Shown: one piece after another, positions 17,123 through 25,737 of the stretch
Numbering within the stretch: the stretch's first letter is position 1
Layout: the number at the start of each line of letters is the position of its first letter
From: Chloroflexota bacterium
Lineage (GTDB): Bacteria; Chloroflexota; UBA6077; FW602-bin22; CADDYW01
DNA: 54,208 bases
Direction of reading: 5' to 3'
Assembly (NCBI GenBank): GCA_021324795.1
Contig: JAJPIK010000071.1
Coordinates: forward strand, 1 to 54,208
Notes under the pieces: model-generated
Database searches by the model: none
The model's input: only the letters and a program-made list of their open reading frames with translations
What the model was told of the DNA's origin: nothing
Made by a program: the position numbers and the translations under genes

Positions 17123-19423
17123 TCAAGCTAGCATTGCGACCGAGCGAAGCCTCGGCACGAAGTCGCGCAGCAACTGATAGATGACGTAGGCAACGGCAAG
17201 GACAAAGAGCAGATAGACCAGTGTGCTCACGGCTGCCAGGTTCCGGCTGAGGACGAGCGCACTCGTTACCGGGGCTACCACGACAAAATAGCTGACCAGC
17301 AGGTACACCAGATCGACCAGGGTATCAGCGAAATGACCGAGTGACTGACGACGTTTCGTCTCCTCGCCTTCGGTTGTACTTGGTCGAAAACTCGCTAACT
17401 GCTGGGCGACGAGTGGAACAATCAACGGACGGCACGCGAACTGAACTTGGCGGCGCACCCCGAGAAAGAGCAGCAAAACGCCGAGCCCAATGATCAGCCG
17501 CGCGATCCATTGGAAAGAAGCAGAGCCGGATAAGCCCGGGACGAAGAGCGGCAGACCCAGCAAGGTCGGCGAGCAGATGACCAGCCCGAGCGTCGCAGTA
17601 ACGATGCCACTGGAGACTCGCAACCGGTTGATCAAAAGCGCTGTGACGAAGATCACGGCGACCGTGATCACGATTGCGCTGGCCAGTGGGGTAACCAGGC
17701 CGAGCAGTACCCGCTGCAACGGCAATGCGATCATCGCGTAGCCAATCACGAGGTAAAGCACGTTGACCAGGCCATTCACGGAGGATTCGAGCTGAAGCCT
17801 CTGCGCTGCGATCTGTTCCGCGAGCTGTCCACGTCGCAAGTGGCGAAACTGGCGAAGCGCCAGCGGAACGAGCGCCTCGCGAACACTTCGCTGCACCCGC
17901 GTCCTCACGGCAAGAAAGGCGGCGAGCACGGCCACGCCAACGAGCAGCTTGACGAGCCACTGGAGTGAGACATCTCCCATGATGCTACGGTCGACGAGGG
18001 GAAGCGCACTGACGAAGGCCCAGCAGATCGATAGAACACAGACGCCGATGATTGGCCCGGTCGCCCGGTAGATGCGCAGGACGATCACCGCGGCGACGAG
18101 CAAGACGACGGCGGCAATTCCGGTCGCAATCAGATCGGTCAGTCCGGGATCAATTGGCAGAGCCAAGGTATTGATCAACGGCGTTGCCACGAGTTGGTAG
18201 ATCAGGAAGAGGTAAGCGACGTTGATCAATCCCTCGGCGGTGCTCAACGCGGCATTGCGCCATTTGCTGACGTGTAAGGGTCCGGCCGCATCGGTCCCAA
18301 TCCGAACGTACACACGGGTCAGCCAATCAAGCGCATCAACAGCTGTTCCCATGAGCCGAGTTGCCAGACCAATGATCGGCCAGCGGATGCTCAGGAGCAG
18401 TGCCACCTCCAGCATGGCAACGACGAGCGCGATGGGCCAGTTGAGCGTGAGTTGGCGAAAGACCGGCAGCTCCGGGTTCGGCAAGCTTTCGAGCAGTGGC
18501 GCGACGAGAGCCAGCACGACCAGGGCGAGGAGATTGGGGACGACGCTCACGATAGCCTGTTTCGTCTCGAGCTGCATACCGCGCGAGCGCTCGACCGCCT
18601 CGACAAGCGCTGCCCCGAACTCGGCGATCTTCGGGAATCGATCTTTTGGCTCCTTTGCGATGGCTCGGAGCATCACCTCCTCGACTGGACCGGGGATACC
18701 TGGATTGATCTGCCGCGGTCGGGCCGGCTCAGCGCTCAGGTGCTGCTCTTTCAGCTCAGCCGACGTTTCTCCGGTGAACGGTCGACGTCCGGTGACGAGT
18801 TCGTAAAACATCAGCCCGAGCGAGTACTGGTCACTGCGACCGTCGATTGGACCGCCCTTCCACTGTTCGGGAGACATATAGGCGGGAGTACCAGCAATGC
18901 GCTGGCCATCCAGGCGGGTATCGCCAGCAATACGAATGATCCCGAAGTCGGCCAGGAGCGGCCAGTCGGCATCCCCCAGGAGCACATTACCGGGTTTGAC
19001 GTCCAGATGGATCATGCCGTGGTCGTGGGCATGCTGCAAAGCCGCGGCAACCTGTGCGGTGACGCGAGCCGCGGTGCGAAGATCCATAGGCCCGCCCAGC
19101 GCTTCGAGCAGGTCTTTCAGGGTTCCCCCCGGCACGTAGCGCATCGCGATGTAGGCAATACCATTCTCTTCCGCGAAGTAATAAACCTCGAGGATATTCG
19201 GGTGGTGGAGATTGTGGATGTTCTCCGCCTCGCCACGGAACCGAACCATGAGATCGCGGTCGCTAGCAAGCCGCGGTTCTAGAACCTTAATCGCGACCGG
19301 TCCGTTCAGCGACCGCGAATGCGCTTTGTAGACGGTCGCCATCCCCCCTTTGGCCAGAATGTCTTGGATCTCGTATTCACCATCACGGAGGACCGGAAGT
19401 GGCGGCGTCGTCTCTGTTGCCAT
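17123..19423 (-). CDS. Hanks-type Ser/Thr protein kinase with duplicated membrane module
   Basis: 766 residues from ATG 19423, which follows GCGAGGAT; ATG 19441 overlaps the upstream stop and would add six residues. Numbering below uses the longer form. The kinase domain (about 21-285) has the Gly loop LAKGGMATVYKA, Lys52 in VAIKV, HLDVKPGN with Asp147 and Asn152, DFG (165-167) and AGTPAYMSPEQ. The Arg of the HRD motif is Leu. Residues 295-772 hold about ten or more hydrophobic segments arranged as a repeated unit: 400-530 and 551-690 match each other (VSLQWLVKLLVG with ASFQWIARLIIG; VRTRVQRSVREALVPL with VRRQVQFACRPLIVPL), and 702-765 is half a unit. No PASTA domain is present. The upstream gene carries the same module. 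Confidence 0.9.
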   Translation of the reverse strand: MATETTPPLPVLRDGEYEIQDILAKGGMATVYKAHSRSLNGPVAIKVLEPRLASDRDLMVRFRGEAENIHNLHHPNILEVYYFAEENGIAYIAMRYVPGGTLKDLLEALGGPMDLRTAARVTAQVAAALQHAHDHGMIHLDVKPGNVLLGDADWPLLADFGIIRIAGDTRLDGQRIAGTPAYMSPEQWKGGPIDGRSDQYSLGLMFYELVTGRRPFTGETSAELKEQHLSAEPARPRQINPGIPGPVEEVMLRAIAKEPKDRFPKIAEFGAALVEAVERSRGMQLETKQAIVSVVPNLLALVVLALVAPLLESLPNPELPVFRQLTLNWPIALVVAMLEVALLLSIRWPIIGLATRLMGTAVDALDWLTRVYVRIGTDAAGPLHVSKWRNAALSTAEGLINVAYLFLIYQLVATPLINTLALPIDPGLTDLIATGIAAVVLLVAAVIVLRIYRATGPIIGVCVLSICWAFVSALPLVDRSIMGDVSLQWLVKLLVGVAVLAAFLAVRTRVQRSVREALVPLALRQFRHLRRGQLAEQIAAQRLQLESSVNGLVNVLYLVIGYAMIALPLQRVLLGLVTPLASAIVITVAVIFVTALLINRLRVSSGIVTATLGLVICSPTLLGLPLFVPGLSGSASFQWIARLIIGLGVLLLFLGVRRQVQFACRPLIVPLVAQQLASFRPSTTEGEETKRRQSLGHFADTLVDLVYLLVSYFVVVAPVTSALVLSRNLAAVSTLVYLLFVLAVAYVIYQLLRDFVPRLRSVAMLA

Positions 19424-19440
19424 GTCGACACATCCTCGCA

Positions 19441-20418
19441 TCAGTGCGTTCGAGGCTTATCCGCGGGTACCGGGTCCGCGACGATCGTTTTCGTAGCCTC
19501 GGTCGGCTCAACGATAATCGCCGTTGCCCCCGAAATCGTTGTCTCGGTCGCTCCCGGCGCGACCACCGTCGCCTCCAGCGACACGGAGGAGGGGTCCGGT
19601 GCACGCACGGTCGCTTCGTCATCGGCTGGCCGTGACTGCCCTTCTGGGTCGGCCGCGACTGTCTCGGCCGCAGCTAACGTCTCCGTGGAAATGGCACTTG
19701 GGTCCGGCGGCGCCGGTTCACCCTCGAAAGATCGAGGCGAACTACTCAAGGGAGAGGAGGTCGTCGCCAAACGAATAGTAAACGCGGCGGTCACACTATT
19801 GGCAGCGAAACCTGCCGTCGGGACAAACTGGTTAAGGCCGAGCCAGGTCAGATGCTCGACCAATGGTTTGCCAGCCCGATTTACATTGACCAGGATCACG
19901 ATAGCGAGAACAACCACGAGTAGGACGTACAGGCCATCGACCCAGGCCTGGGGTGCCAGGCCACTAATCACGCCGACCAGCGGCACGCGCAGGGTCGCCT
20001 GAATCGCCAGCAGGAAAACGAGATCCAGCAGACCTTGAGCGACAGTTCGTCCCTCTGCTTTCGCATCGCCTTCACGCTTGGCGCTTGAGCCCGAGACAGA
20101 TGAACCAGTCAGCGGTTCACCCTCCTCGGGCAACGATACCAAGAGCCGATCGACGGCGCATGCCACCGTCTGCTCCAACGCGGCGCGAGCGCGGAACATG
20201 ATGACACACGCGGCCAGCGCAAGGATCAGCCAGACCAAGTCGACAAGGGAGATCCTTCCACCAAGAAGAACGTCGTGTCCCTGAAGGGCCAAGAAGATGA
20301 CCGGAAAGACAATCAGACCAAAGAAGGCGGCAGCACTGAGTTTAAGCGTCATGTGGTAGCGCCTTGTCCAAACGCTCAAACCCGTTTGAGCTATCGAGAG
20401 ATTAGCCTCCTTCTCCAT
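19441..20418 (-). CDS. Membrane protein with Thr-rich tail, partner of the Ser/Thr kinase
   Basis: 325 residues, not assigned to a named family. Residues 27-90 and 124-190 hold hydrophobic hairpins that resemble the two halves of the repeated membrane unit in the downstream kinase (for example RTVAQGLLDLVFLL against GHFADTLVDLVYLL). Residues 220-325 are low-complexity and disordered, rich in Ala, Pro, Thr and acidic residues, with recurring threonine sites: TETLAAAETVAADP, ATVRAP, ATVVAPG, ATETTISG, EATKTIVADP. ETT-type sites are used for phosphorylation and FHA binding in proteins such as GarA/OdhI, so this tail is a plausible kinase substrate (inference). The stop overlaps the first possible kinase ATG. 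Likely one operon from the promoter near 20478. Confidence 0.8.
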   Translation of the reverse strand: MEKEANLSIAQTGLSVWTRRYHMTLKLSAAAFFGLIVFPVIFLALQGHDVLLGGRISLVDLVWLILALAACVIMFRARAALEQTVACAVDRLLVSLPEEGEPLTGSSVSGSSAKREGDAKAEGRTVAQGLLDLVFLLAIQATLRVPLVGVISGLAPQAWVDGLYVLLVVVLAIVILVNVNRAGKPLVEHLTWLGLNQFVPTAGFAANSVTAAFTIRLATTSSPLSSSPRSFEGEPAPPDPSAISTETLAAAETVAADPEGQSRPADDEATVRAPDPSSVSLEATVVAPGATETTISGATAIIVEPTEATKTIVADPVPADKPRTH

Positions 20419-20472
20419 CGTATGCCACCTCCGCGTCGCAGACTCCTAAAGGCCGCGCCAGGCTGATCGATA

Positions 20473-20481
20473 ACTATAGCA
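20473..20481 (-). promoter_or_regulatory. Extended -10 for the kinase operon
   Basis: Minus strand TGCTATAGT (TGN plus TATAGT) about 55 bases before ATG 20418. No good -35 at 16-18 bases was found, as expected for an extended -10 promoter. Confidence 0.4.
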
Positions 20482-20606
20482 ACCATTCATCACGGTAGAG
20501 TTACAATGGCATTACAACATTGGTATGAGCATCACCAGCGGCTTAGCCTGGGTTATTTACCGAGAGGCGGCTGAGGGGATCTGTAACTTGGGGATCCTTA
20601 CGATGG

Positions 20607-20637
20607 AAAAAAGGGCCGCACGATGCACGACCCTTTT
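20607..20637 (-). terminator. Rho-independent terminator of trxA
   Basis: Minus strand AAAAGGGTC and GGCCCTTTT form a stem around a GTGCATCGTGC loop that can itself pair GCA/TGC; a run of T residues follows directly. It lies 71 bases after the thioredoxin stop codon. Confidence 0.8.
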
Positions 20638-20707
20638 CCTTCTCTTGAGCTTTGACACGGCACCGACCCAGCAAGAAGAGCACTGCCCGGCCGCGGGTCA
20701 GTGTCGT

Positions 20708-21037
20708 CTACTGAAGTCCAGCCGAGATTTTCTGCAGAATTTGCGCTTTCGGCATGTACCCGACCAAGCGACTGACTTCCTTTCCGTTCTTGAAGAGTAG
20801 CAAAGTTGGAATGCTCATGACACCATACTTCTGAGCTGTCTCTGGGTTCTGGTCGACGTCGAGCTTGGCGACTTTTAGCTTCCCGCTTTGCTCACCAGCG
20901 ATCTCTTCGAGAACGGGGGCGATCATTTTGCAGGGTCCGCACCATGTTGCCCAGAAGTCGACGAGCACTGGTGTCTCGGATTTCAAAACTTGTTGATCGA
21001 ATGACGAATCACTTACCGGAACTGGCTTGTCAGCCAC
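20708..21037 (-). CDS. trxA: Thioredoxin
   Basis: 109 residues with the canonical active site in [20 protein letters not shown], the cis-proline segment MSIPTLLLF and the C-terminal [12 protein letters not shown] helix. It reduces protein disulfides in the cytoplasm. The start is GTG 21037: it follows GGGAGG at 21048-21043 with ideal spacing and leaves a normal-length thioredoxin, whereas the frame stays open about 50 codons further upstream without family similarity. A promoter about 100 bases upstream gives a noticeable leader. Transcription probably ends at the hairpin at 20607-20637. No thioredoxin reductase is adjacent. Confidence 0.95.
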   Translation of the reverse strand: MADKPVPVSDSSFDQQVLKSETPVLVDFWATWCGPCKMIAPVLEEIAGEQSGKLKVAKLDVDQNPETAQKYGVMSIPTLLLFKNGKEVSRLVGYMPKAQILQKISAGLQ

Positions 21038-21143
21038 GGAATCCTCCCAACGTGGGCTAGGAACAGTCAGCGGCGCTCCCTCAAGCCACGGCACCACTCT
21101 CTGTCGCTCTTGGGTCAAAGCATCTAACCGATTCCTTGAAAAT

Positions 21144-21172
21144 ATTGTAGCACGGGGACCCGTCTGCGCAAA
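21144..21172 (-). promoter_or_regulatory. Promoter of trxA
   Basis: Minus strand TTTGCG (21172-21167), 17 bases, TACAAT (21149-21144) preceded by TGC. The start site near 21137 gives a leader of roughly 100 bases. Confidence 0.45.
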
Positions 21173-21274
21173 CAATAATGTGCCGCCCACCCCCGGAGCA
21201 AGAGCTCGATCAGCTTGGTCGCACTCGCTCTGCTATAATCAGGAACAGATAGCCGACTATCCAGCGACCGGATA

Positions 21275-21859
21275 CTAAAGGGCAATCAAACAGGTATCGT
21301 ACAGACGACTGAAGAAGCGTTTCCATGCTTCGTTTCCGTCGTCGTGGGCAAGCGCCTGAAACCCAGCGGCGAGCTCGTGTGGCATACACGGGGTGATCAA
21401 GATGGACGCGCGCCGGTTCTGGTAGCGGTCGGCAAGAATCTGATCCAAGTAGCCCAATTCATGTGGGTAGCTCGGATTGACACCATTCAGCACGAAGAGA
21501 TCGCAGTAGCGCATCTGGTAGTACATGTCCTGCGAGACGCGCCCAGCAATCGCGTACTCTTGTTGCTGCCGCGAGTCGGTCGGAAGGTCAGTCGGCGGCG
21601 TGCTGCCGGCGACCAGCTCAACTTTGAGCATATAGGCATTGAGCGCAAAGTCACGCCAGGGGATCAGATACGAAGAGATGAGCGGACGATACTCACGCAG
21701 GCGATCACCGATGAATCGAGAGATCCGGCCAGCTCGTCGCGAGTCGGCGTTGAAGATGAGCCATCCCTGCCCTTCACGGAGGCGCTGTTCAATACTATCG
21801 AAGTAGACGCTGAGGCGCCCGAGTAAGTCACGATCTTGAGTGGAGACGTTCTCAATCAT
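21275..21859 (-). CDS. Degenerate DnaC/IstB-like AAA+ protein lacking Walker motifs
   Basis: 194 residues from ATG 21859, which follows GGAGG six bases upstream; an in-frame start at 21913 is less likely. The layout resembles DnaC/IstB-type AAA+ helicase loaders: a beta strand and would-be P-loop GWLIFNADSRRAGRISRFIG, a would-be Walker B CDLFVLNGV, the sensor-1-like segment DQILADRYQNRRASILITP, and a C-terminal FSRLYDTCLIAL resembling the 'SRL-x-E-x-C' end of the family. The P-loop Lys/Thr and the Walker B acidic pair are missing, so ATP hydrolysis is unlikely. It could be a structural relative retaining a binding role. Stand-alone between trxA and a small hypothetical gene. The family link is inference from pattern only. 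Confidence 0.55.
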   Translation of the reverse strand: MIENVSTQDRDLLGRLSVYFDSIEQRLREGQGWLIFNADSRRAGRISRFIGDRLREYRPLISSYLIPWRDFALNAYMLKVELVAGSTPPTDLPTDSRQQQEYAIAGRVSQDMYYQMRYCDLFVLNGVNPSYPHELGYLDQILADRYQNRRASILITPCMPHELAAGFQALAHDDGNEAWKRFFSRLYDTCLIAL

Positions 21860-21969
21860 CAACGACCTCCAGTCGAACTTCCAGCACCTTGGGTCTGGGC
21901 AACCCAAGTTCATTTTTGAGTAAATTTTACCATGGCGTCAAGTGTCAACGACATTTTCGTCGGGCGCTT

Positions 21970-22075
21970 GGCCGCCTGTAATCAGCAGTCAGTGATTAGT
22001 GGCCAGCGATCAGTCATCACGCTCTCGCTCAAGCCTCTTCGTCACCGTTTACTGGTCCCCGATTACTGACTACTT
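21970..22075. repeat. Degenerate CAGTNAT-type short repeats in an intergenic spacer
   Basis: Several imperfect copies of CAGTGAT/CAGTCAT and their complements occur close together (AGCAGTCAGTGATTAGT, GCGATCAGTCAT, GATTACTGACTAC). They resemble the low-complexity AGTNATCAG-type intergenic repeats of many environmental genomes. No gene is seen here. Confidence 0.4.
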
Positions 22076-22096
22076 CGTTTCAGGAGAGGGTTTCTG

Positions 22097-22483
22097 GTGA
22101 AGAGCATCTTGCGTACCATCGGTTTTCTGGTTCTCTCTTTCGTCGTGGGGTGGGGCGTCAAGAAGGTATGGCTGAGTGGGTTGGGTCGATGGATCATGGA
22201 CCGACTAGGCCATCCGGAGCTCGCTAGCCACGAAATGGCCGACGAAGCAAGCGCACGGATCAAGGATGTTGTGAAGCTGGTCAGAGATCTGACCAGTGGC
22301 CCCCCCAAGCTGACAGTAGACCATCGCGAGATGCCCGCCGTCCCCCAATGGGTGCGGACAGCGCGGGATAGCGCCGAAATGCTGCTGGCCGCGGGAACGC
22401 TTCTGAAATCTTTGGCTGATTTCGTTCAAGAAGACGAGCGGTTGCGTCGGCGCTTAGGACTGCGTAGCCATCGCCCTACTTGA
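22097..22483 (+). CDS. Hypothetical protein with one N-terminal membrane segment
   Basis: 128 residues of unknown family. A hydrophobic segment, ILRTIGFLVLSFVVGWGVK, near the N-terminus is either a membrane anchor or an uncleaved signal. The rest is amphipathic and helical with many charged residues (ASARIKDVVKLVRDL, SLADFVQEDERLRRRLG). GTG 22097 follows GGAGAGGG at good spacing. It lies upstream of the two sulfatase genes but with its own gap of 77 bases, so co-transcription is possible. The composition resembles the small YtxH-like membrane proteins at 44034-44638, but I see no specific signature. Confidence 0.6.
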   Translation: MKSILRTIGFLVLSFVVGWGVKKVWLSGLGRWIMDRLGHPELASHEMADEASARIKDVVKLVRDLTSGPPKLTVDHREMPAVPQWVRTARDSAEMLLAAGTLLKSLADFVQEDERLRRRLGLRSHRPT

Positions 22484-22560
22484 CGTCAGGAGAGCCAGCC
22501 GCTATCTTTCGGGTCGAAACAACGGATTTGTCGCCCTGCGATGCAACAGAGGAGTGAATC

Positions 22561-23988
22561 GTGGCTGACCGTCGTCCAAACTTTCTGATCATAATGAGTG
22601 ACGAACACGCCCCCCAGGTCAGTAGTCCCTATGGTCACCCTTTCATCCACACTCCAGCTATGCAAAGGTTAGCCGACCATGGTACCGTCTTTGAAAACGC
22701 CTATTGTAATTCTCCGTTGTGCGTACCGTCGCGCGCCTCGTTTATGACCGGTAAGCATCTCTACCGGATTGGCGTTTGGGATAACGGCGTTCCGCTGGCA
22801 AGCGATGAGCCAACCTGGGCGCACCGTTTGAATGCGCTCGGCTACGACACTGCGCTCGCGGGGAAAATGCACTTCGTTGGCCTGGATCAGCGGCATGGAC
22901 TCCAGGAGAGGCTGGTCGAGGACGTCCACGGCAGTGGACGCATGCGTGGCCCTAGCTGGGACGATGGCGTGAAAGATGGTGGCGCCGCGATGTGGAAGCG
23001 CATCGAAGAGGCGGGTCCCGGCGATTCGACCTATCAGCAATATGATGACGAGGTCGTTGCTCGCTCGGTGGAATACATTCAGAGCGAAGCGCGCGCCAAA
23101 CGTCCCTGGGCACTTTGCGCGTCGATCATCACTCCCCACTTCCCTCTGATTGTCCGCCAGCCCTACTTCGATCGTTACTTTCCGGAGTACGCCGACCTTC
23201 CGAACATTCCGCCCGGCCACCTTGCTGAGCTCCATCCAGCCCACCAGCGTCTGCGAACCCATTTCAGTACACGTGACTACACCGACGAGCAGATTGCCCG
23301 CGCGCGCGCGACGTACTACGGCCTGATCAGCTTCTGTGACGATAAGATCGGCGCCCTCCTCGATGCGGTCAATACGAGCGGCCAAGCCGAAGATACCGTC
23401 ATTATCTATGTCGCCGATCACGGGGAGATGCATGGCGAGCACGGCATGTGGTGGAAGTGCACGTTCTTTGAGCAGTCGGCACGCATTCCAACGATCATTT
23501 CCTGGCCAGGTCACTACCGAAGTGGCCAGCGAGTTTCCGGGGTCGTCTCCTTGCTGGACGTCGTTCGCACCGTGGTCGATCTGGCTGGCGGGACCGGCGA
23601 CGACCTTTACGGTCTCGACGGCGATAGCATGGTCCCGCTGCTTGAAGGCCACACCGAGGGTTGGAAGGATCTCGCCATCGCCGAGTACGAGGGTCACGGC
23701 ACGGTGACCCCGGCCCGTATGGTCCGACGCGGTCGCTACAAGCTGAACTACTACCATGGCGAGCCTTCCGAGCTCTACGACCTGGCTAAAGATCCGGGCG
23801 AGTTCGAGAACCTAGCGGATCGGCCAGAATACGCACGGGTTCAAGATGAACTCACCGCCATCGCACTCGAGAATTGGAACCCATCGGACATCGATCGCCG
23901 GGTCCGCGAAAGTCAGCGCAATCGCCGCGTCCTCGCCCGAGGCGACGTGATGCCACGCACGCTTCCTTGGGGGAACGGGAAAGAATAG
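22561..23988 (+). CDS. Sulfatase (Cys-type arylsulfatase family)
   Basis: 475 residues. The catalytic Cys to be converted to formylglycine lies in NSPLCVPSRASFMTGKHLYR (C-x-P-S-R). Metal ligands are provided by the N-terminal SDEHAPQ segment and IIYVADHGEMHGEHGMW (DHG motif); the C-terminal subdomain has LYDLAKDPGEFENLAD, typical of sulfatases. There is no signal peptide, so the enzyme appears cytoplasmic. The start GTG 22561 follows AGAGGAG. The next sulfatase begins 12 bases after its stop, so the two form an operon. The substrate (choline-, sugar- or aryl-sulfate) cannot be told. The formylglycine-generating enzyme must be elsewhere. Confidence 0.93.
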   Translation: MADRRPNFLIIMSDEHAPQVSSPYGHPFIHTPAMQRLADHGTVFENAYCNSPLCVPSRASFMTGKHLYRIGVWDNGVPLASDEPTWAHRLNALGYDTALAGKMHFVGLDQRHGLQERLVEDVHGSGRMRGPSWDDGVKDGGAAMWKRIEEAGPGDSTYQQYDDEVVARSVEYIQSEARAKRPWALCASIITPHFPLIVRQPYFDRYFPEYADLPNIPPGHLAELHPAHQRLRTHFSTRDYTDEQIARARATYYGLISFCDDKIGALLDAVNTSGQAEDTVIIYVADHGEMHGEHGMWWKCTFFEQSARIPTIISWPGHYRSGQRVSGVVSLLDVVRTVVDLAGGTGDDLYGLDGDSMVPLLEGHTEGWKDLAIAEYEGHGTVTPARMVRRGRYKLNYYHGEPSELYDLAKDPGEFENLADRPEYARVQDELTAIALENWNPSDIDRRVRESQRNRRVLARGDVMPRTLPWGNGKE

Positions 23989-24000
23989 AGGAGATTGTCA

Positions 24001-25476
24001 ATGGCCAAGCGACCGAAGAATCTGCTGTTTCTCTGGACCGACGAGCAGCGCACCGATACCCTCGGCGCCAGCGGCAATCCGCGAATCCGCACTCCGAACA
24101 TCGACCGCATCGCCGAGCATGGCGTTTTCTTCGAGAACGCCTACTGCACTCAACCGGTTTGCAGTCCCTCACGGGCGACAATCATGACAGGCGTATATCC
24201 TCATACCCATCAGCTTTTCTCGAACAATCAGTTGCTTACCACCGAGATTCCCACCCTTGCCGAGCTGCTCCGACCGGCCGGTTACACCTGCGGCTACGTC
24301 GGGAAATGGCATCTCGGCAACGAGCTCACGCCCCAACGCGGCTTCGAGCAGTTTTGGCGCTCGACCGAAGACAATTACACGCATTATCACTCCTCGACCG
24401 GCTACAGCACCTACCACCATTTCTTGACCGAACGGGGTTTTGTACCACACGATCGGACTCCGGATGGCCGAACTATTTTTAGCCGTCCGACCGCGGCTCG
24501 GCTGCCGGAGGAAGTCGGCAAGCCAGCCTACCAGGCCCGCGAAGCGACTCGCTTCCTCGAAGAGTTCCGAGATCAGCCGTTCTTCCTCTCGGTGAACTTT
24601 CTCGAGCCGCACATGCCATTCTTCGGTCCCTGGGACGGTGTTTACGGCGCCGACGACGTCAGCTTAGCCGAGTCATGGCATCTTCCCATGGACGAGACCG
24701 TCCCGCTCCGCTTTCGCGCCCTGCGCGAGCGCTTCGCGACGACCAATCCTCACGTCTACACCAATGACGAAGCCGGCTGGAAGGATCTCAAAGCGCGGTA
24801 CTGGGGCCTCTGCTCGCTCGTCGACAAGTACGTCGGGCAGATCCTCGAACGTCTTGACAAGCTTGGCCTCATCGAGGACACGCTGATCGTCTACACCAGC
24901 GACCACGGTGATCAGATGGGTGACCATCGCCTCGTGGCTAAGTGCGTGCCCTTTGAAGGCGCGGTTCGCGTGCCGCTGATCATCGCCTCGCCAGACCTCG
25001 CACCCCGCCGCTTGGCGACGCCGACCAGCCAGATCGATCTCGTCCCGACCATCCTTGATCTGCTCGGTCAGCCTCGACCAGCCCACCTCCAGGGAAAGAG
25101 TCTTGTGCCTTTGCTTCAAAATGGCGATCAAGCGCCCGCGGATGCCGAGATTGTCGTCGAATGGCACGGCTGGGACGGCTTGCCCAAGGACCTGTCGGAG
25201 AGCTCCGCCTACTCTCACTTGATCGCAACTCGCCCCGAATTGGGGCCGACCGAAATGCGGAGCATCCGTCGTGGCCGCTGGAAGCTCAACGTCCATTTGA
25301 GCGGCGAGCACGAGCTCTACGACTTGCAAGACGATCCAGGAGAGATGCGCAACGCCTTCTGGGATCCGGCCAACACCGAAATGGTTCGGTCACTCTACGA
25401 ACGTCTGCGCCGCTGGCAGACCAGACACGCCGACCCGCTGGCTTTGCCGGATCCAACAGTAGCGGTTAGTCGCTAG
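24001..25476 (+). CDS. Sulfatase (Cys-type), second of tandem pair
   Basis: 491 residues from ATG 24001, preceded by AGAGGAG. The active-site motif is TQPVCSPSRATIMTGVYPHT with Cys at the formylglycine position; metal-binding WTDEQRTDTLG and IVYTSDHGDQMGDH are present, and the C-terminal LYDLQDDPGEMRN closes the fold. It shares only the family motifs with the upstream sulfatase and is a different subgroup rather than a recent duplicate. GYVGKWHLG after the active site is the usual sulfatase helix motif. No signal peptide. A palindromic hairpin lies 28 bases after the stop codon. Confidence 0.93.
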   Translation: MAKRPKNLLFLWTDEQRTDTLGASGNPRIRTPNIDRIAEHGVFFENAYCTQPVCSPSRATIMTGVYPHTHQLFSNNQLLTTEIPTLAELLRPAGYTCGYVGKWHLGNELTPQRGFEQFWRSTEDNYTHYHSSTGYSTYHHFLTERGFVPHDRTPDGRTIFSRPTAARLPEEVGKPAYQAREATRFLEEFRDQPFFLSVNFLEPHMPFFGPWDGVYGADDVSLAESWHLPMDETVPLRFRALRERFATTNPHVYTNDEAGWKDLKARYWGLCSLVDKYVGQILERLDKLGLIEDTLIVYTSDHGDQMGDHRLVAKCVPFEGAVRVPLIIASPDLAPRRLATPTSQIDLVPTILDLLGQPRPAHLQGKSLVPLLQNGDQAPADAEIVVEWHGWDGLPKDLSESSAYSHLIATRPELGPTEMRSIRRGRWKLNVHLSGEHELYDLQDDPGEMRNAFWDPANTEMVRSLYERLRRWQTRHADPLALPDPTVAVSR

Positions 25477-25503
25477 CGCTTCGTCAGACCTGACTCAGTA
25501 GCT

Positions 25504-25532
25504 GTCGAGACGAGCTACCGACCCGTCTCGAC
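25504..25532. terminator. Hairpin between convergent sulfatase and ccdA genes
   Basis: GTCGAGACG (25504-25512) and its exact complement CGTCTCGAC (25524-25532) enclose an 11-base loop. There is no T tract on either side, so it could be a weak bidirectional terminator or just a palindrome. Confidence 0.4.
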
Positions 25533-25569
25533 GAGTTAGCGGCGTGATCGCCGCGAGGCGACCGTCGGG

Positions 25570-25700
25570 CCCCTGGAGCGCGGGGCCGTGCGCCCCGCTG
25601 GGAGGTGGCGTGGGGAAAATGTCCCGCACGGGTCAGGTGCGACGTTCTTGCCCCCGGATCCGCGGCCCGTAAGAGGCCGCGCTACGGCACCTCTTGGAGG
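25570..25700. repeat. GC-rich palindromic intergenic sequence
   Basis: Contains GCGGGGCCGTGCGCCCCGC and GCGGCCCGTAAGAGGCCGC, two small hairpins, in non-coding DNA between convergent genes. It looks like a mobile palindromic repeat rather than a gene, but copy number cannot be judged here. Confidence 0.3.
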
Positions 25701-25737
25701 GCTGTCGACGAGGAATTGGGGCTGGAAAATCAAAAGC

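Noticed and set aside
20525..20800. Plus-strand frame over the trxA 3' end
   Set aside because: It overlaps the thioredoxin gene and its terminator and has no ribosome site or family features.
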